This document shows, piece after piece, positions 26,090-34,622 of a stretch of 64,000 bases of DNA. The stretch spans positions 1 to 64,000 of the forward strand of contig NZ_ML219768.1 of assembly GCF_004765785.1 (NCBI RefSeq). The letters run 5' to 3'. The position numbers and the translations under genes were made by a program. The notes under the pieces are model-generated. The model saw only the letters and a list, made by a program, of their open reading frames with translations. It made no database searches and was not told where the DNA came from. Source of the DNA: Halorussus ruber (GTDB lineage: Archaea; Halobacteriota; Halobacteria; Halobacteriales; Haladaptataceae). Position 1 is the stretch's first letter; every line of letters starts with the position of its first letter.

Positions 26090-26283
26090 AGATGACCCGC
26101 GCGAAGCTCCTCGTGATGATCGCGTTCAGCATCCCGATTGCCATCGAGCTTCGGGTGCTGTTCGGCTTCTTCGGCATCGACCTGCCGCTGTTGGCGGTCG
26201 TCGTCTTCGAGGCCGTCTTCCTCGTGCTCATCGCGGTCACCTACATGATTAGCGCGGAACCGAAGTCGGCGACGAAGCACTGA
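26086..26283 (+). CDS. cbaE: ba3-type cytochrome oxidase small subunit CbaE-like
   Basis: 65 residues with two hydrophobic segments (LLVMIAFSIPIAIELRVLFGF, LLAVVVFEAVFLVLIAVTYMI). Overlaps cbaA by four bases, indicating translational coupling. Position and size match the fourth subunit of archaeal ba3 oxidase. Confidence 0.78.
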   Translation: MKMTRAKLLVMIAFSIPIAIELRVLFGFFGIDLPLLAVVVFEAVFLVLIAVTYMISAEPKSATKH

Positions 26284-26284
26284 G

Positions 26285-26944
26285 ATGGCAAGCGCCGCCT
26301 CGACCCGCGACCGGTCGCTGCGCCCCGCGGCGAGAGCAGCGCGCACGCTCGTCGTCCTCACGGTCGTCGAGGCGGTCGTCATCGGCGCGTACCTCGCGGT
26401 CGCCGACTCGGAAGTGCTGTCGCTCAGATACCTCGCGTACCCCGTAATCTGGACCAACACCGCGATTCTGGCGGTGACCTACACACAGACTCCGCGGCCC
26501 ACCGACCGGCGGACCTACGCCGCGCTCGCGGTCGCCGTCGGCTACTTCGCGGTCCTCTGCGTGGCGGGCGGGCTGGCTTCGCTCGGCGACGGGTCGGGCC
26601 TCGGGTCGATTTCGGTCGCCCCGGTGGTTCCCGGCTGGGGACCGCTCGTGATGGTCTCGGGCGGCGCACTCGACCTCGCGCTCGTCCCGTTCAAAGTCGT
26701 CGGCTACCTCGGACTGGCGACCCTCGCTTATGCGGCGCTGGCCCGTGCCAGTCGCGGCCTCCTCGGAGGCGCGCTGGGCCTCGTGACCTGCGTGAGCTGC
26801 ACGGGGTCGGTCCTCGGCGCTGTCCTCGCGGGAGTCGGTAGCTCCTCGGTGGCCGTCTCGGCGATGCTGGCCCGGTCCTACGACCTCTCGACCGCGGTCT
26901 TCCTCCTCGCGGTCGGCGGGCTCTGGGTCGGGCTGAAACGATAG
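26285..26944 (+). CDS. oxidase-operon membrane protein with CxxC
   Basis: 219 residues with about six helices. One base after the cbaE stop, so the last gene of the cba operon. Near the C-terminus GLVTCVSCTGSVLGAV places a CxxC pair in a membrane segment, which could bind copper or cycle thiols. No homologous family of known role is recognised. A function in oxidase assembly or heme/copper insertion follows only from operon position. Confidence 0.72.
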   Translation: MASAASTRDRSLRPAARAARTLVVLTVVEAVVIGAYLAVADSEVLSLRYLAYPVIWTNTAILAVTYTQTPRPTDRRTYAALAVAVGYFAVLCVAGGLASLGDGSGLGSISVAPVVPGWGPLVMVSGGALDLALVPFKVVGYLGLATLAYAALARASRGLLGGALGLVTCVSCTGSVLGAVLAGVGSSSVAVSAMLARSYDLSTAVFLLAVGGLWVGLKR

Positions 26945-27001
26945 CTCCGGTTTCCGACTCCTCGATTTTTCGACCAACGCGAGACGGACAGCAGACGCTC
27001 G

Positions 27002-27368
27002 CGCTCGGTGAATCAACCGCCAGCGAACGCTCGGCCAATCAACCGCCAGCGAACACCCGGCCAATAACCACCGGCGAACGCTCGACTAGCCAATCCACCC
27101 TCCTGGCGGACTGAAAGGGCGAGCGGGGTTCGCGGGTCACGCGAGCGAAGCGAGTGTGACCTCGGAAGTCGCAGTCCGCGCAGGCCGCAGGCCGAGCAGA
27201 ACCGTCTTCCGGCGGCCGAAGGCCGTGGTCGTCTCAGCGACCCCTATCCGGAGCGACCGGAGGGAGCGGAGGATATGTCGCTGAGTCGCCGAAAATCGAA
27301 AATTTTCGAGATGACGAGCGCGTCGCGCTCGAACCACGACCGCGAACCGCGCGAGGGCTTTCGAAAAT
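27002..27368 (+). repeat. family 1 dispersed element, copy 1, with 26-bp iterons
   Basis: Three direct repeats of about 26 bases (27002, 27028, 27054; core CGCTCGGCCAATCAACCGCC) lead into the head GGCGGACTGAAAGGGCGAGC. The centre is GGTCGTCTCAGCG, CCTATCC...GGATATGTCGCTGAG. The tail is CCGCGCGAGGGCTTTCGAAA. Extra GC hairpins are inserted between centre and ends. A second, imperfect tail copy follows at ~27399. It fills the gap between the oxidase operon and the convergent gene at 27479. No gene lies in 26945-27478. Confidence 0.88.
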
Positions 27369-27478
27369 CTCGCTGTCTACTCCACTCCTCTGACTCTAAC
27401 CGCGAGGACTTTCGAAAACGAAGTCGTCACTCAATCGAATTGAACCAACCCAACACGAAGTATCCTCGAAGAAGCAGT

Positions 27479-27721
27479 TTAGGCGCTGCGGCGCGGCCGA
27501 CGCCGACCCATCTGGTTGTGGAGCCACATCGTCAACACGACGGCGAACGCCAGCAGCGAGACGCCCGACAGCAGCGACACCGCGAGGTCGGCCGAGATGG
27601 CGAAGCTCGCGGGGGCCAGCAGGGCGTAGCCCGCGACAGCGGTCAGGACGACGCCCAGGACGACGAAGAGGCCGATGGCGACGCGAAGCAGGTCGAATCG
27701 CTCGGTGAGTCTGGTGTTCAT
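27479..27721 (-). CDS. small two-helix membrane protein, unknown function
   Basis: 80 residues from ATG 27721 (an upstream in-frame start at 27751 is possible). Two hydrophobic segments, IGLFVVLGVVLTAVAGYALL and LAVSLLSGVSLLAFAVVLTMW, and a basic C-terminus NQMGRRRPRR. Hydrophobicity and position suggest a real membrane protein. Family not recognised. Confidence 0.65.
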   Translation of the reverse strand: MNTRLTERFDLLRVAIGLFVVLGVVLTAVAGYALLAPASFAISADLAVSLLSGVSLLAFAVVLTMWLHNQMGRRRPRRSA

Positions 27722-27821
27722 GATACGAGATACACTACGCGGTATACCCATATCAAGAGTGAACGCGATTCTCAGGTTCTGAAAATCGGGTCGGGCGTCC
27801 GAGAAAGGAATCGCCGAGAGA

Positions 27822-27931
27822 TGGGCCCTGACGGATTCGAACCATCGACCACTCGGTGTCCCATGACAATAGGCTTCGCACCTAATTGCCAGTATGAGCC
27901 GAGCGCTCTAACCAGACTGAGCTAAGGGCCC
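27822..27931 (-). tRNA. tRNA-Met (CAU), elongator, with intron
   Basis: Acceptor GGGCCCT/AGGGCCC, D-stem GCTC/GAGC, T-arm GATGG-TTCGAAT-CCGTC, anticodon CAT. A 35-base intron (27858-27892) sits one base 3' of the anticodon, the standard archaeal site, and forms a hairpin with AATTAGG/CCTATT. Exons join to anticodon stem CTCGG/CCGAG. tRNA-Ile2, which also carries CAU, cannot be ruled out by eye, but an intron is typical of haloarchaeal elongator tRNA-Met. TATA-like element ~27955-27967. No 3'-end repeat follows this tRNA. Confidence 0.9.
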
Positions 27932-27984
27932 TCTACGAGTTTCTCTTATCCGCATCTGTTTAAGCTTACCGAATAGGAGCAAGG

Positions 27985-28455
27985 TTAGAGGTCCGAGAGG
28001 GCGGAATCCAGCCGATAATCGGCATGCCAGTTTACGTTAGTCCAGTTTCCATTTGCTGGTTCCTCATAGCGGATAGTCATGCTTCCTGTCGGTGTAATTT
28101 CAACTGGTACGAGATATATATCTCCGTTAACTGGGTTATAGACTGCAAAGTATTCAATTGCGCCGCGGTAACTTTCCCGCTCATAGCCGTGATTCTTTAC
28201 GCGAGTACTCCGGGTCTCAAATCGTACAGTCCCATCACTTTGACCATCATAGCCTGTCTTCGCTTGGATTCGATAGAACTCGCCATCCGTTTCTACCACA
28301 AAATCGTAGGAGGCATTATCGTGTTCTGGTCGTAGTACCGTCACTCCACGCACAGCAAAGGCAGCCCGTATAATCGCCTCAGCAGCATCCCCCCGTCGTT
28401 GTGGTTCTTCCAGTTTTTGGAAATGTGCTTCCTGGTTGCTTTCTCCAACGCCCAT
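27985..28455 (-). CDS. PD-(D/E)XK nuclease-like protein
   Basis: 156 residues from ATG 28455 (a GTG at 28461 is possible). Pattern of the PD-(D/E)XK fold: RRGDAAEAIIRAAFAVRGVT (helix with Glu), YDFVVETDGEFYRIQAKTGY (core Asp, then the Q-x-K of the catalytic strand). Resembles the archaeal family grouped with intron-encoded endonucleases. More AT-rich than surroundings and wedged between two tRNA genes, so probably brought in by a mobile element. No integrase is present. Confidence 0.72.
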   Translation of the reverse strand: MGVGESNQEAHFQKLEEPQRRGDAAEAIIRAAFAVRGVTVLRPEHDNASYDFVVETDGEFYRIQAKTGYDGQSDGTVRFETRSTRVKNHGYERESYRGAIEYFAVYNPVNGDIYLVPVEITPTGSMTIRYEEPANGNWTNVNWHADYRLDSALSDL

Positions 28456-28640
28456 AGTCACAATCGACTATCCCGGTATATGAATATAACGACATTATCT
28501 GTGAGTAAAACCATCAAGTTAGGTGGCGTTACGCTTTTCGGGAATACAATTTATCTGCTCAATTTCGACGGGGAGTACAACTACTCGCGGACAGAAGTTG
28601 CTCGGAGACAAAACTCCTTGATTAGTGTCCGCGAGAAAGT
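28456..28640. other. AT-rich intergenic stretch beside the tRNA-Asn element
   Basis: Upstream region of the nuclease-like gene, with AT-rich DNA (TATATGAATATAACGACATT). No convincing gene. Frames that cross into the tRNA-Asn repeat element are rejected as shadows. Confidence 0.5.
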
Positions 28641-28796
28641 AGCGCCGTCGCCAGGGCTCGAACTCGCCGAGATGTTCCGGGCGTGCGGCGCTTCGCGCCG
28701 GTCCGGGCGTGCAACTCGTCTGCTCGAGCCTGTCGAGTTGCGCTTTCACGCCTCGCAGACGACTCGCTACGCTCGTCGTGATTGCTCGGCGAGAGA
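28641..28796 (-). repeat. tRNA-Asn-linked 3'-end repeat element
   Basis: Read on the minus strand, downstream of tRNA-Asn. Hairpins come first, including GCAACTCG...CGAGTTGC. Next is GCCCGG, then GGCGC-GAA-GCGCC and GCACGCCCGG, and finally a perfect 23-base copy of the tRNA 3' end (28641-28663 equals 28797-28819). The GCCCGG core with its GAA-loop hairpin is shared with both tRNA-Lys units, with compensating stem changes (GGCCC/GGGCC versus GGCGC/GCGCC). Confidence 0.9.
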
Positions 28797-28798
28797 AG

Positions 28799-28871
<73 letters not shown>

Positions 28872-28995
28872 TTCCGATTGCATTCGTCTGTATGCGCGAG
28901 TCATTTGATAGGGCTTTCGTTTTCGCCCGAGGAGAGCCATTAGTTAACGCACCAAGGCGACACGTTTTCGGCGGGGGGTGGCGAATCCACCGGTA

Positions 28996-30360
28996 ATGAC
29001 CGGCGAGGACGAGTTCGAGGAGGTAGTCGCCGCGGTCGGCGAGCGAATCGACCCCGACGACGACGAGCGCGGGCGGATGACCGAGGCCGTCGCGGCGCTG
29101 ACCGAGCGCGCAGAGGAGGCCATCGCGGACCTGCCCGTCTGGGGCGACGTGATTCAAGTCGGAAGCACCGCGCGCGGGACGTGGATAAGCGGCGACCGGG
29201 ACATCGACCTGTTCGTGCGATTCCCCGCCGACGTGGAGCGCGAGGAGCTAGAATCCTACGGGTTGGAAGTCGGCCACGCGGTCCTCCCCGAGGGCCGCGA
29301 GGAGTTCGCCGAGCATCCGTACGTGACCGGCGAGTACGACGGCTTCGACGTGGACCTCGTGCCGTGCTACCATCTCGATTCGGCGACCGAGATTCAGTCC
29401 GCGGTCGATCGGACGCCCTTCCACAACGAGTATCTAGACGCGCGCATCGACGCCGACCTCGCGGGTGACGTGCGCCTGCTCAAGCAGTTTCTGAAGGGCA
29501 TCGGCGCGTACGGGAGCGACCTCCGGACGGAGGGGTTCTCGGGCTACCTGACCGAACTCCTCGTCCTCGAATACGGCGGCTTCCGGGAAGTCGTCTCGGC
29601 CGCCGCGGACGAGTGGCACCCGCCGGTCCGGTTCGACCCCGAGGACCACGGGACCGCGGAGTTCGACGACCCGCTCGTCGTCATCGACCCGACCGACCCC
29701 GAGCGCAACGTGGCGGCGGTCTGCTCGGCGGAGAACGTCGCGCGCCTCCAGCACTACGCCCGAGACCTGCTCTCCGACCCCCGCGAGGAGTTGTTCTTCC
29801 CCGAGACAACCGACTCGCTCTCGGCCGAGGCGGTCCGCGACGAAATCGCAGACCGCGGGACCACCCCCGTCGCAGTCCGGTTCGACGCGCCCGACGTGGT
29901 CGAGGACCAGCTCTACCCCCAACTCCGGAAGTCGCTGGCCGGGGTCCACGACGAGTTGGCGCGCCGCGGGTTCGACCCGCTCCGCGCCGAGACGTTCGCC
30001 GACGAGGACGCCGTCCTCCTCGTGGAGTTGGAAGTCGCCGAGCGCCCCGCGGTCGAGCGCCACGAGGGGCCGCCGATTCACGTCCGCCAGCACGCCGAGG
30101 GATTCTACGGAAAGTACGCCGACGACCCGGACTGCTACGGCCCGTTCATCGACGGCGACCGCTACGTCGTGGAGCGCGCCCGCGAGTTCGAGACCGCCGC
30201 GGAATTTCTGGAGAGCGACGCCCTCCTCGATGTGGCGTTAGGGGTTCACGTCGAGTCGGCGCTGGAGGACGGCTACGACGTGCTGGTCGGCGAAGCGGTC
30301 GGTGAGTTAGCAGGCGAGTTCGGTGTCGAGTTGGCCGAGTTCTTCGACCCGAAACCGTAG
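28996..30360 (+). CDS. cca: archaeal class I CCA-adding enzyme
   Basis: 454 residues from ATG 28996 (GTG 28978 possible). Nucleotidyltransferase head with GSTARGTWISGDRDIDLFVR (GS and DxD metal ligands) and a third carboxylate in FDVDLVPCY. Then the archaeal body and tail domains with YGSDLRTEGFSGYLTELLVL. Adds CCA to tRNA 3' ends, needed here because the tRNA genes do not encode CCA. It lies 124 bases from the tRNA-Asn gene, divergently oriented. Confidence 0.95.
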   Translation: MTGEDEFEEVVAAVGERIDPDDDERGRMTEAVAALTERAEEAIADLPVWGDVIQVGSTARGTWISGDRDIDLFVRFPADVEREELESYGLEVGHAVLPEGREEFAEHPYVTGEYDGFDVDLVPCYHLDSATEIQSAVDRTPFHNEYLDARIDADLAGDVRLLKQFLKGIGAYGSDLRTEGFSGYLTELLVLEYGGFREVVSAAADEWHPPVRFDPEDHGTAEFDDPLVVIDPTDPERNVAAVCSAENVARLQHYARDLLSDPREELFFPETTDSLSAEAVRDEIADRGTTPVAVRFDAPDVVEDQLYPQLRKSLAGVHDELARRGFDPLRAETFADEDAVLLVELEVAERPAVERHEGPPIHVRQHAEGFYGKYADDPDCYGPFIDGDRYVVERAREFETAAEFLESDALLDVALGVHVESALEDGYDVLVGEAVGELAGEFGVELAEFFDPKP

Positions 30361-30394
30361 TCAGAAATAACCCATATCACAAATTGAACTGCGG

Positions 30395-30655
30395 TTTCGA
30401 AAGCCCTCGCGCGGTTCGCGGTCGCTCTGCGGGATATTTCTGCGCTCTCAGCACCGCCCGCGCAGAAATAGTTGCCCGCAGAGACGACCACGGCCTTCGG
30501 CCACCGGCGGACAAACCGCGTCCGCCGAGCAGTCGTTCGCTTCGCTCACGACAACCGCGAACCCCGCTCGCCCTTTCAGTCCGCCAGGAGGGTGGATTGG
30601 TTAGTCGAGCGTTCGCTGGCGGTTGATGCACCGAGCGAAACGGCCGGTTGGTCAC
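30395..30655 (-). repeat. family 1 dispersed element, copy 2
   Basis: On the minus strand: iteron remnants (CGCTCGGTGCATCAACCGCC, CGCTCGACTAACC), head GGCGGACTGAAAGGGCGAGC, and an inserted hairpin with GGCGGACGC/GTCCGCC. The centre is GGTCGTCTCTGCGGGCAACT, ATTTCTGCG/CGCAGAAAT and TATCCCGCAGAGCGACC. The tail is CCGCGCGAGGGCTTTCGAAA. It fills the gap between the convergent cca and RidA genes. No gene lies in 30361-30724. Confidence 0.9.
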
Positions 30656-30724
30656 GCGAGTCGTACCGGCGGAAATGTAATCATTTCTTAAGAAAAGGAT
30701 TTCATTTCCTAAAGACGTGGTTAG

Positions 30725-31167
30725 TCACTCTTCGCCCGTGAGAACAGTCGTCTCCCACTCGTCGTCGGGAATCTCGGCCTCGATTTCGATTTCCACGAGG
30801 GCGTCGGGATGAAGGAGGCTGGCGACGCCGACCATCGTACTCGCCGGGAAGTGCGGTCGGTCGAAGAAGTCGGCGCGGACCTCGTGAATCGCGGCCTGCG
30901 TCTCGCGGGAGAGGACCTCCTCGCGGACGAACAACTGCATCTTCACCACGTCGTCCAAACTCCCGCCGAGGTCTTCGAGCGCGTGCTGTCGGTGAGTCAG
31001 CACCGTGCGGACCTGCTCGGCCAAATCGCCCTCGGCGAGAGCGCGCCGGAGAAAATCACGCGCCGATGGTCGGCGCGCTGTGTCACGGTCGCGTAGGCGG
31101 ATTGGGGTTCGTCTAAGTTCTCGGACTCGACGGTTCGGAACTCCGGCAGGACGACTGTCTTGTCCAT
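30725..31167 (-). pseudogene. RidA/YjgF-family gene with frameshift
   Basis: Two reading frames join to one RidA-like protein. The N-terminal part begins at ATG 31167 (MDKTVVLPEFRTVE ... HRRVIFSGAL) and the C-terminal part reads AEGDLAEQVRTVLTHRQHAL to the stop at 30725. The break is in GGCGAGAGCGC (31034-31044), where two bases too many (or one too few) shift the frame. RidA hydrolyses reactive enamines from amino-acid metabolism. The C-terminal half keeps the family pattern (HFPASTMVGVASL, ALVEIEIEAE). Either a recent pseudogene or a sequencing error. Confidence 0.75.
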
Positions 31168-31341
31168 ACGCCGAGCAAACCAGCGACTGTGTGAGAAAAC
31201 AACACGGTGGTTAAGCCCGTCTTTCGACGCCGGTCGGGCGACCTTAGCAACCGGCCAAGGACCTTAGTCCCCTACTGCGAATTTCGACCGGCGTGAAACG
31301 CACGCCAAGTTTGATACGTGGTAGCGTTGTCGTAGACTCCG

Positions 31342-32355
31342 ATGTGGCGAATACTGTTCGTCGCCGTCCTCCTCGTCCTCGCCGGGTGCGCGACCGAGGC
31401 TCCGGACACCGCGACGGACGACCGCACCGTAGACGAGCGGGCGCTGACCGCCGACCAGACGCCGAACCGCCCGAACCCGTGGGGGGACGACCAGCTAACA
31501 GTCGCTATCAACAACACCGCGAACGACTCTCGGAACTTCCGGCCGCTCGTGGCCGACGCGCTCGACTTCTGGGCGAACAACAGCACGCGCTACGCCGGAT
31601 TCGACATCGACTATCGATTGGAATCGAACGCATCGAACCCCGACATCGTCGTCGAGTTCGTGGACAGCATCGAATCGTGCGCCAACGTCACCGACCCCGC
31701 CGGGTGCGCGCCATACGTCAACTACGGCGGAGAGGTCTCCCGCCCGGTGACCATCGAAGTCGTGGGGTCGTACTCCAACGAATCGACCCGCCTCATCCTG
31801 AAACACGAACTCGGGCACACGCTCGGACTGAACCACACCGCGAAACCCCAGTCGGTCATGGCACCCTCCTCGCAGTTGCAGACCCTGCCTCGGCCCAACG
31901 CCACCGAGCGCAGACTGCCGTGGACCGACGCCAACTTCACGGTCTACCTCGCCGACGAGAACGTCTCGAACCCCGAGGAGGTCCGCCGACAGGTCCGCCA
32001 CGCCCTCGATTACTACGCCGACGGCGCGAACGGCACCGTCCCGGCGAACTCCTCCTTCGAGTTCGTGGACAACCGGAGCGAGGCCGAGGTGGTCGTGGAG
32101 TTCGGCGAGGAGCTACCCTGTCGGACCGGTGAGAGCGGCTCTTGCGGCCGAGTCCGGGGGACCGACCCCGACGGTGACAACGCCCTCGAACGCTACGACC
32201 ACCTCCGCATCACGCTCAGCGACCTCGACACCGAGGCCGTGGGCTGGCACGTCGGCTACTGGCTCGGATACGGTTTCGGCTTCGAGCAGGACGCCGAGTG
32301 GCCCGACGCCTTCCGGAACGCGAGCTACGAGGAGCGCAGAAGCGAGTGGTGGTAG
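31342..32355 (+). CDS. lipoprotein with matrixin-type zinc protease domain
   Basis: 337 residues. Signal peptide with lipobox (VLLVLAGC, Cys at about 16), so membrane-anchored and extracellular. Zinc site HELGHTLGLNH at ~155 followed by the Met-turn QSVMAPSS, the metzincin arrangement. An acidic C-terminal region of ~150 residues contains four Cys (CRTGESGSCG and others). It looks like a second degenerate protease-like repeat: DANFTVYLADENVSNPEEVR echoes the first half. Substrates unknown. Confidence 0.88.
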   Translation: MWRILFVAVLLVLAGCATEAPDTATDDRTVDERALTADQTPNRPNPWGDDQLTVAINNTANDSRNFRPLVADALDFWANNSTRYAGFDIDYRLESNASNPDIVVEFVDSIESCANVTDPAGCAPYVNYGGEVSRPVTIEVVGSYSNESTRLILKHELGHTLGLNHTAKPQSVMAPSSQLQTLPRPNATERRLPWTDANFTVYLADENVSNPEEVRRQVRHALDYYADGANGTVPANSSFEFVDNRSEAEVVVEFGEELPCRTGESGSCGRVRGTDPDGDNALERYDHLRITLSDLDTEAVGWHVGYWLGYGFGFEQDAEWPDAFRNASYEERRSEWW

Positions 32356-32505
32356 ACTACTTTTTCCTGCGGTCGGCGCATGAACGCGCCGACCTTGCAA
32401 AAACGTAGGGAAAAACCACGGCGCTCGTCCCGATGGTCCTCGCTTGGGCCGCTCGCTCAGTTCCTTCGTTCGCGGTAGAGTCGGCGTGGAGACAACTGGC
32501 CGCAC

Positions 32506-32973
32506 TTACTCCCGAATCACGACGATTTCTGACTCGCCGCCCGGCGCGGCACCGCCCGCCAAGGCACCTTCCGCGACGTACACAGTTGCGCAGACGAGCG
32601 CCGCCCCGACTCCCAGAAGCGCGTCGTAGCGCGCCGCAAATCCCGGCGGGAGCCACGCCGCGCCGGTCGCCAGCAGGTAGTTGACCGACCAGAGCGCGCC
32701 CGCCGGAGTGCCGGGCTGGAGCGACCACCAGACCGCGACCGCGAGGACCGCGCCGCCGACGAGACCCGCGAGGAGACCGCTCCGGACCCGGTTTCGCCAC
32801 GACCCGCCAGCGAGTCGCCCGGCGAGGTAGCCGCCGACGAGTCCGCCCGCGGCGACCCCGGCGAAGGCGGGCCAGCGGGCCTCCTCGGGGAGCGCGACGA
32901 CCGCGGCGGCGAGGGCGATTCCGGCATCGGCGAGGCCGCCGACCGCGACCGCCTCGGCGTTTCGGTCGAGCAT
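32506..32973 (-). CDS. four-helix membrane protein, unknown function
   Basis: 155 residues from ATG 32973 (GTG 32994 possible). Gly/Ala-rich helices including AFAGVAAGGLVGGYLAGRLA, and a second pair GLLAGLVGGAVLAVAVWWSL and LLGVGAALVCATVYVAEGAL. Resembles the haloarchaeal DUF5518-like small membrane proteins, but this assignment is tentative. Not in an operon. Confidence 0.65.
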   Translation of the reverse strand: MLDRNAEAVAVGGLADAGIALAAAVVALPEEARWPAFAGVAAGGLVGGYLAGRLAGGSWRNRVRSGLLAGLVGGAVLAVAVWWSLQPGTPAGALWSVNYLLATGAAWLPPGFAARYDALLGVGAALVCATVYVAEGALAGGAAPGGESEIVVIRE

Positions 32974-33133
32974 GCTCGACAGTTGGGACTGCACGAATTT
33001 GGGTACTCCGCCCGGGACGGAACAGCGACAGAGGAAGTAGGAAAGGGTAGAAAGGGGGAGGAAATGGGAAAGGGAAAGAGGGTAGAAAAGGGGAGAAGTG
33101 GGGAAGGGAACGTGTGACTGCCTCTGCGCCGCG

Positions 33134-34447
33134 TTACTTCAGCCCACCAGCGTCGAGGGCCTTGTCGGCGTTGAGTCGGCCCGCACCGATGTCGGCGCTA
33201 CTCTGACCGTCCACGCCCTCGGCACCCTCTCGGATGGCCTTCTCGACCTTCTCGCTGTTCGCGTCGGGCGACTGGCTTCGGACGAGTCCGACCGTCCCGG
33301 TCACCTGCGGCGCGGCCATCGAGGTGCCCGCGAAGTAGGCGTAGTACGCGCCGTAGATGTCCGGCGGCACCGACGACAGCACGAGGTTGGTCGGGTACGG
33401 CCACTCGGTGCTGTCCGAGAGCGTCTTGTCGAGGGTCTCGTACCCGCCGCCGGGCGCGCCGACGTCGATCTCGTTGGTGCCGTAGTTCGAGTAGAACACG
33501 CGCTTGTCGTTCGGTCCGGTCGCCGAGATACTCATCGCGCCCGAGATGCTGTTCGGGGTCGTGAAGTAGCCCTCGTGTTGGAGGTCAGCGCCGCTGTTGC
33601 CCGCGCTGGCGACGATGACGGTGTCGCGCTGGGTCGCGCTCCGGACCACTCGCTCGTAGGCTCCGCGGATGCCGCTACCGTTGACCTGCGGCGGGAGCGG
33701 CGGCGTGCCGATGGACATGTTCGCGGCGTCGGCGTCGATGCTGGCCGCGTAGTCGATGGCGGTGAGGATGTCGCCGACCGTGGTGTAGAGTTCGGCCTCG
33801 CCGTCGCCGTCGTAGTCCTCGTAGTAGAACACTCGGAGCGAGACGAGTTCGGCGTCCGGCGCGGTACCGACGACGCCCGTGGTGCCGTCGTCGCTCGCGG
33901 CGGTAATCCCCGCGACGTGAGTACCGTGGCCGTACACGTCCTGTTCGTCGTGAAGGATGTCGCCGTGCTTGAACAGCCGTCCCGCGTCGGCGTTGACGTT
34001 GGCCTGCAGGTCGGGGTGGTCCACGTCGATACCCGTGTCGATGATGGCGAGTCGGGTGCCCTCGCCCGTCGTCGTGTCGTGTGCCTCGGGCACGTCCGTG
34101 ACCTGCTTGTCCCACTGATAGGGATAGAGGTCGTCGTCCGTGGTGGTGTTCTCGTGTTCTTTCTCGGGCTTCTCGAAGTCGAGGTTCACGTCGCGGGCGA
34201 CGTCTCCGACGCCGTTGACGTCCTCGAGTGCAGTTCGGTCGTCGCTCGACCCGACCGCCAGATAGACGTTGCCACCGAGTTCGTGCTGGATGCTGTAGCC
34301 AGCGTCCTCGATGTTCGATTTCACGCCGCTCCCGTCGGTATTGACGACGTAGCGGGTGTCGTCCCCGGCCGCGACGGGACGAACCGCGCTAAGTGTCAAT
34401 CCGGCTGCTGCCGTGGTCTTCAGGAATGAGCGCCTCGTTTTATCCAT
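33134..34447 (-). CDS. Tat-exported subtilisin-like serine protease (halolysin-like)
   Basis: 437 residues from ATG 34447. Twin-arginine signal KTRRSFLKTTAAAGLTLSAV. A propeptide (~40-120) precedes the S8 catalytic domain: Asp in AIIDTGIDVDHPDL, His in GHGTHVAGITA, oxyanion Asn in VASAGNSGAD, Ser in FAGTSMAAPQVTG. Secreted folded, as Tat export is usual in haloarchaea. It lacks the C-terminal extension seen in longer halolysins and ends soon after the catalytic domain. Confidence 0.95.
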   Translation of the reverse strand: MDKTRRSFLKTTAAAGLTLSAVRPVAAGDDTRYVVNTDGSGVKSNIEDAGYSIQHELGGNVYLAVGSSDDRTALEDVNGVGDVARDVNLDFEKPEKEHENTTTDDDLYPYQWDKQVTDVPEAHDTTTGEGTRLAIIDTGIDVDHPDLQANVNADAGRLFKHGDILHDEQDVYGHGTHVAGITAASDDGTTGVVGTAPDAELVSLRVFYYEDYDGDGEAELYTTVGDILTAIDYAASIDADAANMSIGTPPLPPQVNGSGIRGAYERVVRSATQRDTVIVASAGNSGADLQHEGYFTTPNSISGAMSISATGPNDKRVFYSNYGTNEIDVGAPGGGYETLDKTLSDSTEWPYPTNLVLSSVPPDIYGAYYAYFAGTSMAAPQVTGTVGLVRSQSPDANSEKVEKAIREGAEGVDGQSSADIGAGRLNADKALDAGGLK

Positions 34448-34622
34448 TGTCGGAACCACTCACACCAAATGCTGGTGCAAATAAATAAACTATGGAAGCG
34501 GCGTAATAAGTCACTATTTTTATAAAAACTACTTCAGACGAAAGAGGAATGCTCGGAGTCTGGGTTCATCTCAGCACACTGTAGCGCGGCAAATCCCGAG
34601 ACATGCCGAGTACTGCGAGAGA

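Noticed and set aside
27002-27368. Family 1 as an insertion sequence or classical MITE
   Set aside because: No transposase and no target-site duplication visible. Paired head and tail may instead reflect RNA structure, so it is left as an unclassified repeat.
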